This document shows, piece by piece, positions 12,041 through 22,456 of a stretch of DNA of 45,168 nucleotides. Both the position numbers and the translations under genes were made by a program. The notes below the pieces were generated by a model that saw only the letters and a program-made list of their open reading frames with translations, searched no databases and was not told where the DNA came from. This DNA is from Acidiferrobacterales bacterium (GTDB lineage: Bacteria > Pseudomonadota > Gammaproteobacteria > Acidiferrobacterales > JAJDNE01), in the NCBI GenBank assembly GCA_022340825.1, contig JAJDNE010000033.1, positions 1 through 45,168 of the forward strand, in the 5' to 3' direction. Numbering within the stretch: the first letter of the stretch is position 1; each line of letters begins with the position of its first letter.

Positions 12041-12484
12041 CTACTTGCCGGGCATTTTTATTACTTTCAGCAACGCCAGTAATATCACCATGCCAGCAGC
12101 AATTGTTAGCCAACCTCCCAGCCCAATGCGCGGAAATACATCGAACTGGAGTCGAATAAACCCGTAAACAAAACCCGCGACAGGCATAACCCCCGCGATC
12201 CACGCCGGGATTGTCCTGTCCTTACCAATGGCGCCAAACGCGATAATCAACACGGCACTGATGGGTACAAGAAAAAGTGAATACACCAGATAAACATTGA
12301 TATCGAATTTACCCGTCCACGACTTAAGAGAAGTCGCCTTCGCTGCGGCATGAGCAATATCCGGTATCTCGTAACCGGCAAACGAACCACCCAGTTTTAT
12401 CCAGGGTAAAAAGAATGCGACAACAATTACTGCCGCGCCAATAGTAACCAGATCAACGGGAATCGTAACTCTGGATTTTGCCAT
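12041..12484 (-). CDS. Hypothetical polytopic membrane protein
   Basis: 147 aa ORF with several hydrophobic segments; convergent with rdgB. Confidence 0.7.
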   Translation of the reverse strand: MAKSRVTIPVDLVTIGAAVIVVAFFLPWIKLGGSFAGYEIPDIAHAAAKATSLKSWTGKFDINVYLVYSLFLVPISAVLIIAFGAIGKDRTIPAWIAGVMPVAGFVYGFIRLQFDVFPRIGLGGWLTIAAGMVILLALLKVIKMPGK

Positions 12485-12570
12485 TGCACTGCCTCCCCCG
12501 TTCGGGATTAATGTTAATAATCGAATTGCGGTAGACGAATTCCGACGTCTTGTTCCCGTCGACCGTGCGC

Positions 12571-13278
12571 CTAGATTCTTCCGTCGAGATAGCGCTTTCT
12601 TCTGGCCGGCGGAAATTTTTCTATTGCATACCGTAACATGGTCCTCGGCATATTTTTATAACGGGATTTGAGAAATTTCTCCTCGACCTGACGATCGCGG
12701 TTACCGACCTCGCGCAACATCCAGCCAACGGCTTTGTGAATAAGATCGTGCTTGTCATTGAGCAGAAGATCGGCAATCTTGAGGCTGTCGTCAAAATCGT
12801 CGTGGCTGATGAAAAACAGGGTCGCCATCATGGCAACACGCCGACTCCACAGGTGTGGCGACCGCGCCAGGGAGTAAAGGCGCTTGCGATCGTGTTCTCG
12901 CAGATAGCCGCCTACAATGCGAGGCGCAGATATATCGACCAGGTCCCAGTTGTTGATGTTTCGCAGGTTATGCAGATAAAGATTGAATATCCGCTTCTGA
13001 TCTTCAGCTGCGCCGCGCTGAAACTGCTCGACCAGTATCAACAGCGCCAGCATACGCTCTTCATGATAGGCCGAGTTTATAAGTGACTCGACATCTGAAA
13101 ACGGCAGGGTTCGGTATTGCTTCGCCAGCTTTCGTAACGGCCCGACACGTACACCGAGAAACCGGTCGCCCTCACCGTACTCACCGGGGCCGGTCTTGAA
13201 ATAACGCTGCAGATTCGTTGCATCTTCCTTGCTGGCAACCTGTTCCAGCTTGGAACGAATTTCCTTTAATACCACCAC
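12571..13278 (-). CDS. AlkD-like DNA alkylation repair protein
   Basis: FKTGPGEYGEGDRFLGVRVGPLRKLAKQYRTLP...EERMLALLILV...NNWDLVDISAP. No suitable ATG near the conserved start; GTG at 13278 or 13275 preferred because the ATG at 13362 would overlap the upstream gene. Confidence 0.85.
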   Translation of the reverse strand: MVVLKEIRSKLEQVASKEDATNLQRYFKTGPGEYGEGDRFLGVRVGPLRKLAKQYRTLPFSDVESLINSAYHEERMLALLILVEQFQRGAAEDQKRIFNLYLHNLRNINNWDLVDISAPRIVGGYLREHDRKRLYSLARSPHLWSRRVAMMATLFFISHDDFDDSLKIADLLLNDKHDLIHKAVGWMLREVGNRDRQVEEKFLKSRYKNMPRTMLRYAIEKFPPARRKRYLDGRI

Positions 13279-13292
13279 GAGCCCGAGCGTGC

Positions 13293-13721
13293 CTAGAGCT
13301 TGAGATACACCAGCCACCAGACCAACACAGCGCCGACTACCATGACCACCCTGAGAGACCAATAAATGCTGTTTTTCTCACCCGATTTCTCTATTGCAGA
13401 CCACGCACTGTGAAATGTTGTAGAAAAGCTTTTCCGAACAGCCTGAAGACGAGCCTTGCGTACTTCTATCGATTTATTCAGCAAAGAAAGAATGTAGTTG
13501 CCTAGCACGGCAACAACCGTAGCGACCAGACACAGGACCAGTTTTTCGACTTCCGACGCCCTTCCGTCAATAAGCTGCGCCACACCAACAACGGCGGCAT
13601 ACAGCAACAACGCGTAGTTCGTGACGGACCACTGCTGACGCTTGAAAAATTCAAGATCGGTTACGCTGACCTGGTATAGAAGCCGCAGCTCTTCGTGCGT
13701 ATTGGTATTTTCAGTCGACAT
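13293..13721 (-). CDS. Hypothetical membrane protein
   Basis: 142 aa; cytosolic N-terminus then hydrophobic helices (YALLLYAAVVGVAQL, LVLCLVATVVAVLGNYIL, VVMVVGAVLVWWLVYL). Confidence 0.7.
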   Translation of the reverse strand: MSTENTNTHEELRLLYQVSVTDLEFFKRQQWSVTNYALLLYAAVVGVAQLIDGRASEVEKLVLCLVATVVAVLGNYILSLLNKSIEVRKARLQAVRKSFSTTFHSAWSAIEKSGEKNSIYWSLRVVMVVGAVLVWWLVYLKL

Positions 13722-13730
13722 CCGTGACTC

Positions 13731-14225
13731 CTATTGCGCGAACTCAAGCTCGTCCTGGATCGCGGCCAGCCCCGCCTTTGCGCAGGCATCGTCAACGTCG
13801 CCGGGCGACTTCTTCCCCGGTGCCCCGGCCACACCGATAGCGCCATACATCACTCCGCCGGTTCGTATCGCGATACCGCCACCTATCAGCGAGAAATTCT
13901 GTGACCCGCGCAGATGGGGGAGACGCGGGCCGAGCTCCTCCGTGGAACCTTGAAGGGTTGCTGCCGTCCAAGCCTTGTTTTTGGCGCCTTTAATTGTGTG
14001 CTTACCGGACAACGGGCTCCTGACAAACGCAACAAGGTTGCCATAGCGATCCGTAACCGCCACGGCGACCTGATATCCCTTTTTACTGCAGTCGCGCGCG
14101 GCTGCGAGCGCTGCCTTGTTCGCGACCTCCATCGACAGCGCGCGAATCGTTACATATGGAGACTCTTCGGCGATGGCATCAACGCTAGCCAGTAGCAAGG
14201 CGGCAACGGCTGTCAGTCTTTTCAC
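13731..14225 (-). CDS. GlcG/HbpS-like (DUF336) heme-binding family protein with signal peptide
   Basis: MKRLTAVAALLLASVDAIAEE signal; DRYGNLVAFVRSP, KAWTAATL, IGGGIAIRTGGVMYGAIGVAGAPGKKSPGDVDDACAKAGL. Confidence 0.88.
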   Translation of the reverse strand: MKRLTAVAALLLASVDAIAEESPYVTIRALSMEVANKAALAAARDCSKKGYQVAVAVTDRYGNLVAFVRSPLSGKHTIKGAKNKAWTAATLQGSTEELGPRLPHLRGSQNFSLIGGGIAIRTGGVMYGAIGVAGAPGKKSPGDVDDACAKAGLAAIQDELEFAQ

Positions 14226-14262
14226 GTAATTCTCCTGCTTTGTCTGAATGGTTAAATTGTTG

Positions 14263-15630
14263 TTACTGGGCTGCTTTCGGTTCGGTCTTATTCCCTGTCG
14301 TTACCAGTTCCTTCAGCGTTTTGTCCTTCAGGTAGTCGCCGACCACCGTGTCCAGCTCCTTGAATAATCCTTTGATCTCCGGTGCGACAGAAACATGCTC
14401 GAATGGTTTTTGTGCCTCGCGATTTCCGGCACGAACGGTATCCAGGACATCCTTGATGCGAGTGGAGTCCAGCGGCATGGCTGGCATATACACCGGTGGT
14501 TCGTCATTGGTACTTACCACCATTTCATTCTGTTCCATCAACTCCAGCACCGTTCTCATCACATCTGCCTGGATACGAAACTGCTGAGCCAACGCATCCA
14601 GTGTCCAGCCGGCACGCTTTTCATAAAAATGTTTTCCAATAAGAAACATTGCCCCCAGCGCAAGTTTCTCTTTCAGGATATTGCTCAAGCGCAAATCATG
14701 TTGCTGCGGTGACAGGTACCCGGGATTTTGAACGTAGAACGCAACTACTGCACCAACCAACAAGATCAGCCAGGAGAGGTACAACCAGATCATGAAGACG
14801 ATCAGTGTCGCCAGCGCAGAATAAATCGCAGTGTACTTGGTTGAGTTGGCAACAAACGAAGCAAAGGCCCAGCCGCTCGACTCCCACAGGATACCCCCGA
14901 CGATAGCACCGATCAGGGCCGGTACAACGCGCACCTTGGTATTGGGAATAATAATATAGAGCACTGTGAAAGCGGCGATAACAAACAGGTAGGGCACCAG
15001 CACGAGAACTGAATTAATTAAAAAGCTTAATGTGCTGATTCCCAGCAGGCTCTGCACGATGGAGCTTTTCATCACGGTGGCCGTGATACCCATTGCGGAA
15101 AAAACGAGCACCGGACCAAAGACAAGTACGCTCAGGTAATCGCTAACACGCTCGGTAAACCGCCGCTGGTACCTTACGTGCCATGTGTAGTTGAACGAAC
15201 GCTCGATTTTCTGCATCAGCGCTATTACGGTATACAACAACATACCCAGGCCGATTGCACCGAGAATCCCGACTTTCATATTGTCGACGAAAGCGAGGAT
15301 ATTGGTAGTAATCACTTTTGCGCTCGGCCCTAACGGTGCCAGAAATTCAAGCAGCATCGGTTCCAGCTGGCCATAAACACCGAATGCCTTAAGCACGGAA
15401 AAACTGAGTGCCAGTAACGGGACCAGCGAGAGCAACGTGGTATATACCAGGCTCATTGCCCGCAAATTCAACTGCCCGACGGCGATCTCGTGCGCTACCG
15501 CGTGCAGGATTCGGGCAGCCAAAATCAGAATCGCCCGAAAACGGGGCTTGCTCGCCACATCCACCTCCCAAACGGCGGCTCTATACGCCTTCTGGAGTCG
15601 ATCCTTGATGGGAGTTATCGCCACGTGCAC
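14263..15630 (-). CDS. YihY/UPF0761 family inner membrane protein with C-terminal extension
   Basis: AMSLVYTTLLSLVPLLALSFSVLKAFG, IWLYLSWLILLVGAVVAFYVQNP; winged-helix-like C-terminus. Confidence 0.88.
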   Translation of the reverse strand: MHVAITPIKDRLQKAYRAAVWEVDVASKPRFRAILILAARILHAVAHEIAVGQLNLRAMSLVYTTLLSLVPLLALSFSVLKAFGVYGQLEPMLLEFLAPLGPSAKVITTNILAFVDNMKVGILGAIGLGMLLYTVIALMQKIERSFNYTWHVRYQRRFTERVSDYLSVLVFGPVLVFSAMGITATVMKSSIVQSLLGISTLSFLINSVLVLVPYLFVIAAFTVLYIIIPNTKVRVVPALIGAIVGGILWESSGWAFASFVANSTKYTAIYSALATLIVFMIWLYLSWLILLVGAVVAFYVQNPGYLSPQQHDLRLSNILKEKLALGAMFLIGKHFYEKRAGWTLDALAQQFRIQADVMRTVLELMEQNEMVVSTNDEPPVYMPAMPLDSTRIKDVLDTVRAGNREAQKPFEHVSVAPEIKGLFKELDTVVGDYLKDKTLKELVTTGNKTEPKAAQ

Positions 15631-15772
15631 CTCTGCGCCATGCGCATGCCAGGACTGGGTTTCGGTTGGCCATCATAACCGCAGAAAGCCGCAAAAATAA
15701 ACGACGCTTATTGCCAGGGCACGGCTCGACCTCTTGCTATAATCGCCAAACCGCCCCACTTTTATTTACCAG

Positions 15773-16921
15773 ATGCTGAACACTCCCCCACCACTTTCGC
15801 TATACGTGCACCTGCCGTGGTGCGTACAGAAATGCCCGTATTGCGACTTTAATTCACACCCACTTCGAGGCGAGGTGCCAGAGACTGAGTATGTAAACGC
15901 CCTGCTGCGTGATCTGGAGCAGGATTTGCCAAGGGTATGGGGACGTCAGCTGGAAAGCGTTTTTATCGGTGGCGGTACCCCTAGCCTGTTCGGCGCTGAT
16001 GCTATCGCGCAACTGATATCGGGCATACGTGCGCGTATCCCGATCAAACCTGCCGCTGAAATCACGCTGGAGGCAAATCCGGGAACCGTCGAAGCCGGGC
16101 GCTTTGCCGGCTTTCGCGAGGCCGGTGTCAATCGCCTTTCCATTGGAGTTCAGAGTTTCAATGATCAACATCTGAAAACGCTGGGTCGCATTCACGATAG
16201 TGCAAGCGCAGTAAAGGCAATCGAAACTGCTCGCGGTGCCGGTTTCGACAACTTAAATATAGATCTAATGTTTGGCCTGCCGGATCAGACCGTGGAACAG
16301 GCGATCGCGGATGTGGGGCGCGCTATTAGCCTGGCACCCGAACACGTATCCCTTTACCAGCTGACGATCGAGCCGAACACTGCCTTTGGTGCGTCGCCAC
16401 CGGAGCTGCCAGAGGAAGATGCTATCTGGGCAATGCAGCTGGAACTGCAGGCGCGTCTCGCAGATGCGCGATACGAACAGTATGAAGTATCTGCCTATGC
16501 GCGAGATGGCAAACGTTCTCGCCACAACCTGAATTACTGGACCTTCGGCGACTACCTGGGCATCGGTGCAGGCGCCCATGGTAAATTAAGTGATCACGAA
16601 AACGTGACCCGCCTGTGGAAAGCAAAACACCCGAAGGAATACTTGCAGCATGCAGGCACTGAACTCGGTATTTCCGGTACGCAACAGTTGTCCGCCGATG
16701 AGCTGCCACTGGAGTTCATGATGAACGCGCTTCGCCTGGTCGATGGTTTCCCTGCCACACTATTCGGAGAACGAACCGGGTTGGCACTCACGGACCTGAT
16801 CGCACCACTGGAACGCGCTGAAGCATTGGGGCTGGTCGAGCGTGACGCAATTCACATGAAACCAACCGTGCGGGGCCAGCAATACCTGAACGACCTGCTG
16901 GCACTGTTTATCAATGGGTGA
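15773..16921 (+). CDS. hemW: Radical SAM protein HemW (HemN-like)
   Basis: LSLYVHLPWCVQKCPYCDFNSH (CxxxCxxC-type motif), FIGGGTPSLF, IGVQSFNDQHLKTLGRIHD, YWTFGDYLGIGAGAHGK. Confidence 0.95.
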   Translation: MLNTPPPLSLYVHLPWCVQKCPYCDFNSHPLRGEVPETEYVNALLRDLEQDLPRVWGRQLESVFIGGGTPSLFGADAIAQLISGIRARIPIKPAAEITLEANPGTVEAGRFAGFREAGVNRLSIGVQSFNDQHLKTLGRIHDSASAVKAIETARGAGFDNLNIDLMFGLPDQTVEQAIADVGRAISLAPEHVSLYQLTIEPNTAFGASPPELPEEDAIWAMQLELQARLADARYEQYEVSAYARDGKRSRHNLNYWTFGDYLGIGAGAHGKLSDHENVTRLWKAKHPKEYLQHAGTELGISGTQQLSADELPLEFMMNALRLVDGFPATLFGERTGLALTDLIAPLERAEALGLVERDAIHMKPTVRGQQYLNDLLALFING

Positions 16922-16955
16922 AGCGCTTACTACGGGAACACGTTAATATCTGCGC

Positions 16956-17492
16956 ATGGTCAATGCATCGAAATCATTGAAGAAGACTTCTATTTATATT
17001 GCCGTTGCGATAGCGGCGGTATTGCTTGTGGTGCTGTCGATCAAACTTACCCGGCAATCAGCCCAGGCACCGACTATCAACTTCACACTTATCAATGGCA
17101 AGCAACTGTCACTGGCAGACATGCGCGGGAAGCCGGTCCTGGTCTCGTTCTGGTCTACCACCTGCAAGATATGCATCAGGAAAACGCCGGAGATGAATGC
17201 GCTCTACAACAAGCTTCATCCGGACGGTTTCGAGATGATAGCTGTCGCCATGCCCTATGACCCGCCAACGCGCGTGGTCGAGTTCGCTAAAAAACTGGCA
17301 ATGCCCTACCCCGTGGCGCTGGACCACGAAGCGACTATTGTTCAGGCGTTTGGTAATGTGAGAGTGACGCCGACCAATTTTCTGATAACCAGCGATGGAA
17401 AAATTGCCTGGCGAAAACTTGGTGAATTGGATGTGACTCGCCTAGGCGTTACGATTCAGCAAATGATAGAAAATCCGGAGGCAGCGTTATGA
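16956..17492 (+). CDS. Membrane-anchored TlpA/thioredoxin-like protein
   Basis: N-terminal TM helix, then VSFWSTTCKICIRKTPEMN (CxxC = CKIC) and TPTNFLITSDGKI. Confidence 0.88.
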   Translation: MVNASKSLKKTSIYIAVAIAAVLLVVLSIKLTRQSAQAPTINFTLINGKQLSLADMRGKPVLVSFWSTTCKICIRKTPEMNALYNKLHPDGFEMIAVAMPYDPPTRVVEFAKKLAMPYPVALDHEATIVQAFGNVRVTPTNFLITSDGKIAWRKLGELDVTRLGVTIQQMIENPEAAL

Positions 17493-17986
17493 AGCACTAT
17501 TTCGTGGAACAGGCGGATTATCAGCGCTGGGCCTGTGAAGAGATGTTCAGATCATTGGATACACTGTCGGAAGAACAACGCCGGCAGGACTGCGGGATAT
17601 TTTTCAAGGATATTCACAAAACAGTCGATCACATGCTAATTGTTATTCGTAACTGGCGTGCAAGGCTATCCGGCGATTTCGACAATGTCACCGGTTACAG
17701 TGAGTTGCTATTCGATGACTGGGAGCAGTTGAAGCAGGCGCTGAGCAATGAGTTTGTATCATTGGGCGAATGGTTATCTGTACAACCCGAGGACTGGTTT
17801 GGCGGGTCCATCAGTTATCCCGGTTCGGGAGGAAAGATGCGTGAAGCCGGCATCACCGATGGCCTGATTCACATCATGACCCACACCGTGCACCACCGGG
17901 GACAAGTCAGTGCGGTCTGCACCCAAATGGGGGCACCGTCTCCCGAGATGGATTTTGTCTACTATCGCTGGCGTGCAGGAAAATAA
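17489..17986 (+). CDS. DinB family protein
   Basis: KTVDHMLIVIRNWRARL and THTVHHRGQVSAVCTQMG; His-rich DinB signature; overlaps upstream gene by 4 nt. Confidence 0.88.
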   Translation: MKHYFVEQADYQRWACEEMFRSLDTLSEEQRRQDCGIFFKDIHKTVDHMLIVIRNWRARLSGDFDNVTGYSELLFDDWEQLKQALSNEFVSLGEWLSVQPEDWFGGSISYPGSGGKMREAGITDGLIHIMTHTVHHRGQVSAVCTQMGAPSPEMDFVYYRWRAGK

Positions 17987-17988
17987 TC

Positions 17989-18402
17989 ATGCTCTGGATC
18001 AAATCGTTCCACATCATCTTTATGGTTACCTGGTTCGCCGGGCTGTTTTATTTGCCACGCCTGTTCGTCTATCACGCCATGAGCGACGACCAGATCAGTA
18101 ATGAGCGTTTCAAGATTATGGAGCGCAAACTGTTCTTCGGCATCATGACGCCGGGCGCAATTATCACAGTCATTCTTGGGCTATGGTTGTGGCTGGGTTA
18201 CGGTATCGACGGCATGTGGATGATGTGGAAGCTGATACTGGTGCTGGTGCTTATCGGATACCACATCTACTGCGGTAAACTGATGTTTGACTTCAAACAT
18301 GATCGCAACAAACACGGTCATGTGTTCTATCGCTGGTTCAATGAGTTTCCTGTAATTCTTATCATCCCGATTGTGTTGCTGGTCGAGTTGAAGCCCATGT
18401 AG
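17989..18402 (+). CDS. hemJ: Protoporphyrinogen IX oxidase HemJ (CopD-like fold)
   Basis: LWIKSFHIIFMVTWFAGLFYLPRLFVYHA, PGAIITVILGLWLW, WRMMWKL-like WMMWKLILVLVLIGYH, FNEFPVILIIPIVLLV. Confidence 0.92.
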   Translation: MLWIKSFHIIFMVTWFAGLFYLPRLFVYHAMSDDQISNERFKIMERKLFFGIMTPGAIITVILGLWLWLGYGIDGMWMMWKLILVLVLIGYHIYCGKLMFDFKHDRNKHGHVFYRWFNEFPVILIIPIVLLVELKPM

Positions 18403-18485
18403 CCCACACATCGCATTTGCGAATACTAACTTCCCTTAGAATAGCAGTTAAAGGTTGTGGAGAAACACTATCGGAGACAATTGCA

Positions 18486-19583
18486 ATGCAACTGGATGAA
18501 AAAACAATACGAAAATTGATATCCAGCGACCTGATGGATCTGTTTATTCGCGTCGGGCTGATCGTCCTCGTCATTGTTCTGGCCGCGAGGGTATTGGCAC
18601 CGTTTGCCAGCCTGCTTGTCTGGGCGCTGATTCTCGCGGTTGCCCTGTTTCCACTGCATTCGCGTCTGGCGCGTCGGTTGAATGATCGACAGACGTTGTC
18701 CGCGATAATCCTGGTGCTTGCTGGCCTGCTGTTGATTGGCATACCGACATTGATGTTCGGCATATCCGTCGCACAGGAGGTGCGTGATGTGTACGCGGCA
18801 TACGAAAACAATAAACTGTCAATTGGCCCGCCGGATGCATCGGTCGCGCAATGGCCAATTATTGGGGAATCGGTCTACAGCACGTGGAAAACCGCGTCCG
18901 AGAATTTTCCTGAATTTCTGAAAAACCTCCCGCCTCTATTCAACAAAATAGCGAAAGCAGCACTATCCCTCCTCGCCGGGACGGTTGGCGCGGTATTCCT
19001 GTTTATCGGATCGTTGATCGTTGCCGGCATCATGCTGGCTTACGCCGATGCAGGCAGTCGGGCGATGAAACTGCTTTTCACGCGGGTAACCGATCCGCTG
19101 AAAGGGCCGCAGTTGCAACAGCTTTCTGCCAAAACGATACGTTCGGTCGCCAACGGAGTGATTGGCGTTGCCTTTATTCAGGCCGTTCTCGTGGGAATCG
19201 GCTTTGCCCTGGCCGGCATACCAGCAGCTGGCCTGTTGGCGCTCGTGTCATTGATACTCGGCGTGGCTCAACTTCCGCTGTTGCTTATTACGCTACCTGC
19301 CATTGCCTATATTTGGTGGGGCGGCGATGGTTCCACGGCCTATAGTGTATTTCTGACAATCTACCTGGTAGTCGCGGGCATGGTGGATAACGTGCTTAAA
19401 CCCATGCTCCTCGGCCGCGGTGTAGCTGTACCGATGCCTGTTATCCTGGTTGGCGCCCTGGGTGGAATGGTGTCCGGCGGCATCGTTGGCATGTTTATCG
19501 GCGCCGTCGTCCTCGCCGTCGGCTACCAGATCTTTATGGAATGGATCGGCAATACCGTAAACGACGCGAAACCTTCTATCTGA
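18486..19583 (+). CDS. AI-2E/PerM family transporter
   Basis: Eight-ish TM segments; AGIPAAGLLALVSLILGVAQLPLLLI, VDNVLKPMLLGRGVAVPMPVILVGALGGMVSGGIVGMFIG. Start chosen at MQLDEKTIRK with upstream GGAGA. Confidence 0.88.
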   Translation: MQLDEKTIRKLISSDLMDLFIRVGLIVLVIVLAARVLAPFASLLVWALILAVALFPLHSRLARRLNDRQTLSAIILVLAGLLLIGIPTLMFGISVAQEVRDVYAAYENNKLSIGPPDASVAQWPIIGESVYSTWKTASENFPEFLKNLPPLFNKIAKAALSLLAGTVGAVFLFIGSLIVAGIMLAYADAGSRAMKLLFTRVTDPLKGPQLQQLSAKTIRSVANGVIGVAFIQAVLVGIGFALAGIPAAGLLALVSLILGVAQLPLLLITLPAIAYIWWGGDGSTAYSVFLTIYLVVAGMVDNVLKPMLLGRGVAVPMPVILVGALGGMVSGGIVGMFIGAVVLAVGYQIFMEWIGNTVNDAKPSI

Positions 19584-19638
19584 ATCATCTCGACCGGTGC
19601 TACAACGTCACAACGTGGCGTCGCTTCATTCCGTGAAA

Positions 19639-20442
19639 CTAGGTCGCGCCTTCAGTCGTGATATGTAACAGCTGGCCACAGTGCTTGCAGTGAACTGCAT
19701 CATTATCGTGCCGCTTTAGCCCGCAAGCCGGACATTCGTACCGCACCTTGCCCGGTCGAAAAATCGTCTGTATCAACCTGAGAAACAGGGAGATACCGAA
19801 AATCATGATCAATACCGCCAGGATACGGCCGCTGGTGCCAATCAATGTGATATCACCAAAACCGGTCGTGGTCAGGGTGGCGATAGTGAAATACAAGGCA
19901 TCGACGTAGTCTTTTATCGCGGGGTTGACACCGACCTGGGTGACATAAACGACAGCCGTAATAACAAAGATAAAAACCAGCAGGTTGATCACGCTGAAGA
20001 TCACGTCCTCGTGCAGGCGCACAAAAGCATACTGTTGCCGCAGGTTTCGAAGCATGTGATAGGAGCGCAACAAGCGCAGCGCACGCACCACCCGTAGAAA
20101 ACTGTAATTTTCCGCCAAGGTAGGTGCCAGCAACGAGGCAATTACAATTAGATCTGCCAATCCGACCGGATGAAGGATATCGCGTATTCGGGTTTTACTA
20201 ATAAACAGGCGGGCACTCAATTCAAGCAGATAGATAATGCCAATGGCTTCCTCCACCAGGTGCAGGTCGTCAACGTGATGTAAAAACGAGGCCAGAACGA
20301 AGTACAGGATAGTAATGCCATCAAAAATCAGCAGTCCCCAGCGAAATCTACGGGAACTTGTGCTCTCGCCGTTATAGAGATGGTCGATGAGCCGATGAAG
20401 TCGTTGCCAGAATCCAGCCGCGGTTTGCTGTGAGTGAGCCAT
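19639..20442 (-). CDS. Six-TM potassium/voltage-gated-like ion channel with C-terminal zinc ribbon
   Basis: S4-like FLRVVRALRLLRSYHMLRNLRQQ, filter TLTTTGFGDI, C-terminal YECPACGLKRHDNDAVHCKHCGQLL. Confidence 0.88.
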   Translation of the reverse strand: MAHSQQTAAGFWQRLHRLIDHLYNGESTSSRRFRWGLLIFDGITILYFVLASFLHHVDDLHLVEEAIGIIYLLELSARLFISKTRIRDILHPVGLADLIVIASLLAPTLAENYSFLRVVRALRLLRSYHMLRNLRQQYAFVRLHEDVIFSVINLLVFIFVITAVVYVTQVGVNPAIKDYVDALYFTIATLTTTGFGDITLIGTSGRILAVLIMIFGISLFLRLIQTIFRPGKVRYECPACGLKRHDNDAVHCKHCGQLLHITTEGAT

Positions 20443-20503
20443 AGCGTTCCTATGAGTGAGCTTTATTATTAAGCTTGGTCGTCATCAATTCGACCAAATT
20501 TTA

Positions 20504-20983
20504 TCACTCCAGGCGCTTCCAGTATCGATTTTCATAGTCCCGCGCCGAATCCTGAACACTCACTTTCTCGAGACCCTGCGCTTTGAAAAAGCCTTCCGCG
20601 TCTTTCTGCGCCTTCACCAGAACACCATCGATATTGCGCGTGCGGGCCGCCATCTCAACGGCGGCGAGCAACTCCCTGCCAATGCCCTGATGCTGTTGTT
20701 CAGGAAGCACATAGATACCGTGTAGTAACAGCACTTGTGTCTGCTCCGGACCGGAGTGTGGTGTGGTGTCCCAGGCAGCAATGCCAATGATCCGGTTTTC
20801 TGATTCCGCCACGACGATTTCGTAGTGCTCAAGATCGTGGTCGTTATAGCGATAGCTCGGCATGGCCAAACGCTTTACACGTTCTGGCAGATTCCAGGTC
20901 ATCACTGCCGCCTCAACAACCTGATTGATCTTGTCGAGATCTTTTCTATCAGCGGTTCTCAGCAGCACATCCGGGTGGTTCAT
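20504..20983 (-). CDS. GNAT family N-acetyltransferase
   Basis: LLLHGIYVLPEQQHQGIGRELLAAVEMAAR acetyl-CoA binding motif. Confidence 0.87.
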   Translation of the reverse strand: MNHPDVLLRTADRKDLDKINQVVEAAVMTWNLPERVKRLAMPSYRYNDHDLEHYEIVVAESENRIIGIAAWDTTPHSGPEQTQVLLLHGIYVLPEQQHQGIGRELLAAVEMAARTRNIDGVLVKAQKDAEGFFKAQGLEKVSVQDSARDYENRYWKRLE

Positions 20984-20997
20984 TTGAGAAACGATAA

Positions 20998-21031
20998 CAA
21001 ACCTCCCCTACTTTACAGAAGGGGAGGTTTG
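20998..21031 (-). terminator. Candidate intrinsic terminator downstream of gor
   Basis: Perfect 11-bp inverted repeat CAAACCTCCCC ... GGGGAGGTTTG with 12-nt loop just after the gor stop. Confidence 0.7.
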
Positions 21032-21033
21032 GC

Positions 21034-22425
21034 TCATGAGGCCATTTTCCATTCCTGCGTTTCCCTGCGAACTGGTGTTTTCATGGTCACCATTTCTTCC
21101 GCGCTGGTCGGATGAATCGCAATGGTATTGTCAAAGTCGGCCTTGGTTGCACCCATTTTGACTGCCACCGCGAAGCCCTGCAGCATCTCGTCGGCGTTGT
21201 CGCCAATGATATGGATGCCCACGATTTTCTCTTCACTGCCGGCGCATACCAGCTTCATGGCAGTGCCGACCTTGTGTTCTGAAAGCGCGTAGCGCATCGG
21301 TGTGAATCTGGTCTCGTACACTGTCACTTCCTCGCCATAGTGCTCGCGCGCCATCGCTTCGGTCATGCCCACCGTACCCACTGGCGGGTGCGCAAACACC
21401 ACGCTCGGAATATTCTGGTAGTAGACGCGGCTGTCCGGCTTATTGCCAAACACTCGTTCAGCAAGTCTGCGGCCCGCGGCAATGGCAACCGGGGTTAACG
21501 GCGTCTTGCCGGTGATATCACCAATGGCGTATATGCCGGGCACATTGGTGTTCTGGTAGCCATCCACCGGGATGATGCCGTTCTTAAGCACTTCCACCCC
21601 CGCCGCCTCGAGATTCAATTCGCGTGTATTGGCTGCCCGACCCACGGCCCAGATAACCGTATCAAAACCGCTGATCTGTTTACCATTTGCAGAATTGATC
21701 GCGATACCGTTGTCGGTTTTCGCCAGCCCTGCAACCTGGAAACCCATGCGCTGCTCGATGCCTTGCTTCTGCATTTCTTCGGTCAACACGTCGCTAATCA
21801 TGGTATCGAATACCTCGAGTACACGATTTTCCAACGCGACGATCGTCACTTCCGAACCCAGTGAGCGAAGTACGCCACTCAACTCGACACCGATGTAACC
21901 CCCGCCAATAACCGCTACGCGCTTTGGCTGCTCCTGTAACGCGAAGAAACCATCGGAGGTAATGCCGAGTTCGGCACCTGGAACAGGTGGAACGATAGGT
22001 TTACCACCGGTCGCGATGACAATGTGATCCGCGGTATAGGTAACACCTTCAACTTCAATCGATCTGTTACCGTTAAAACGGGCATAGCCTGCGATATGGG
22101 TAATACCATGGTTCGTTATCTGTCGGATCCAGCTCTGGTTGATGCGCGCAATGTACGCCTCGCGACCTGCGACCAGTTTCTGCCAGTCAGTCGCGGCGCG
22201 AAACACCGGGATGCCAAAGGCATCTGCATCGTCTGCAGCATGTGCCAGGTTGGCGGCATACCACATGACTTTCTTGGGCACGCAGCCATTGTTGACACAG
22301 GTGCCGCCCATGCGTGCACCTTCGACAATTGCGACGCGCTTGCCGAATTCGCTGGCCTTTTTAGCTACCGCGAGGCCGCCACTGCCGCCGCCGATGACGA
22401 TGAGATCGTAATGCTGATTATTCAT
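21034..22425 (-). CDS. gor: Glutathione-disulfide reductase
   Basis: [38 protein letters not shown] redox-active [19 protein letters not shown]. Confidence 0.96.
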   Translation of the reverse strand: MNNQHYDLIVIGGGSGGLAVAKKASEFGKRVAIVEGARMGGTCVNNGCVPKKVMWYAANLAHAADDADAFGIPVFRAATDWQKLVAGREAYIARINQSWIRQITNHGITHIAGYARFNGNRSIEVEGVTYTADHIVIATGGKPIVPPVPGAELGITSDGFFALQEQPKRVAVIGGGYIGVELSGVLRSLGSEVTIVALENRVLEVFDTMISDVLTEEMQKQGIEQRMGFQVAGLAKTDNGIAINSANGKQISGFDTVIWAVGRAANTRELNLEAAGVEVLKNGIIPVDGYQNTNVPGIYAIGDITGKTPLTPVAIAAGRRLAERVFGNKPDSRVYYQNIPSVVFAHPPVGTVGMTEAMAREHYGEEVTVYETRFTPMRYALSEHKVGTAMKLVCAGSEEKIVGIHIIGDNADEMLQGFAVAVKMGATKADFDNTIAIHPTSAEEMVTMKTPVRRETQEWKMAS

Positions 22426-22456
22426 AACTAACACCTATATATATGCTGGAGAATCA

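Noticed and set aside
15741-15750. TATAAT before hemW
   Set aside because: No -35 at acceptable spacing could be identified, so not listed as a promoter.
22435-22444. TATATATA stretch upstream of gor
   Set aside because: Too short to call a repeat; may simply be part of a promoter.
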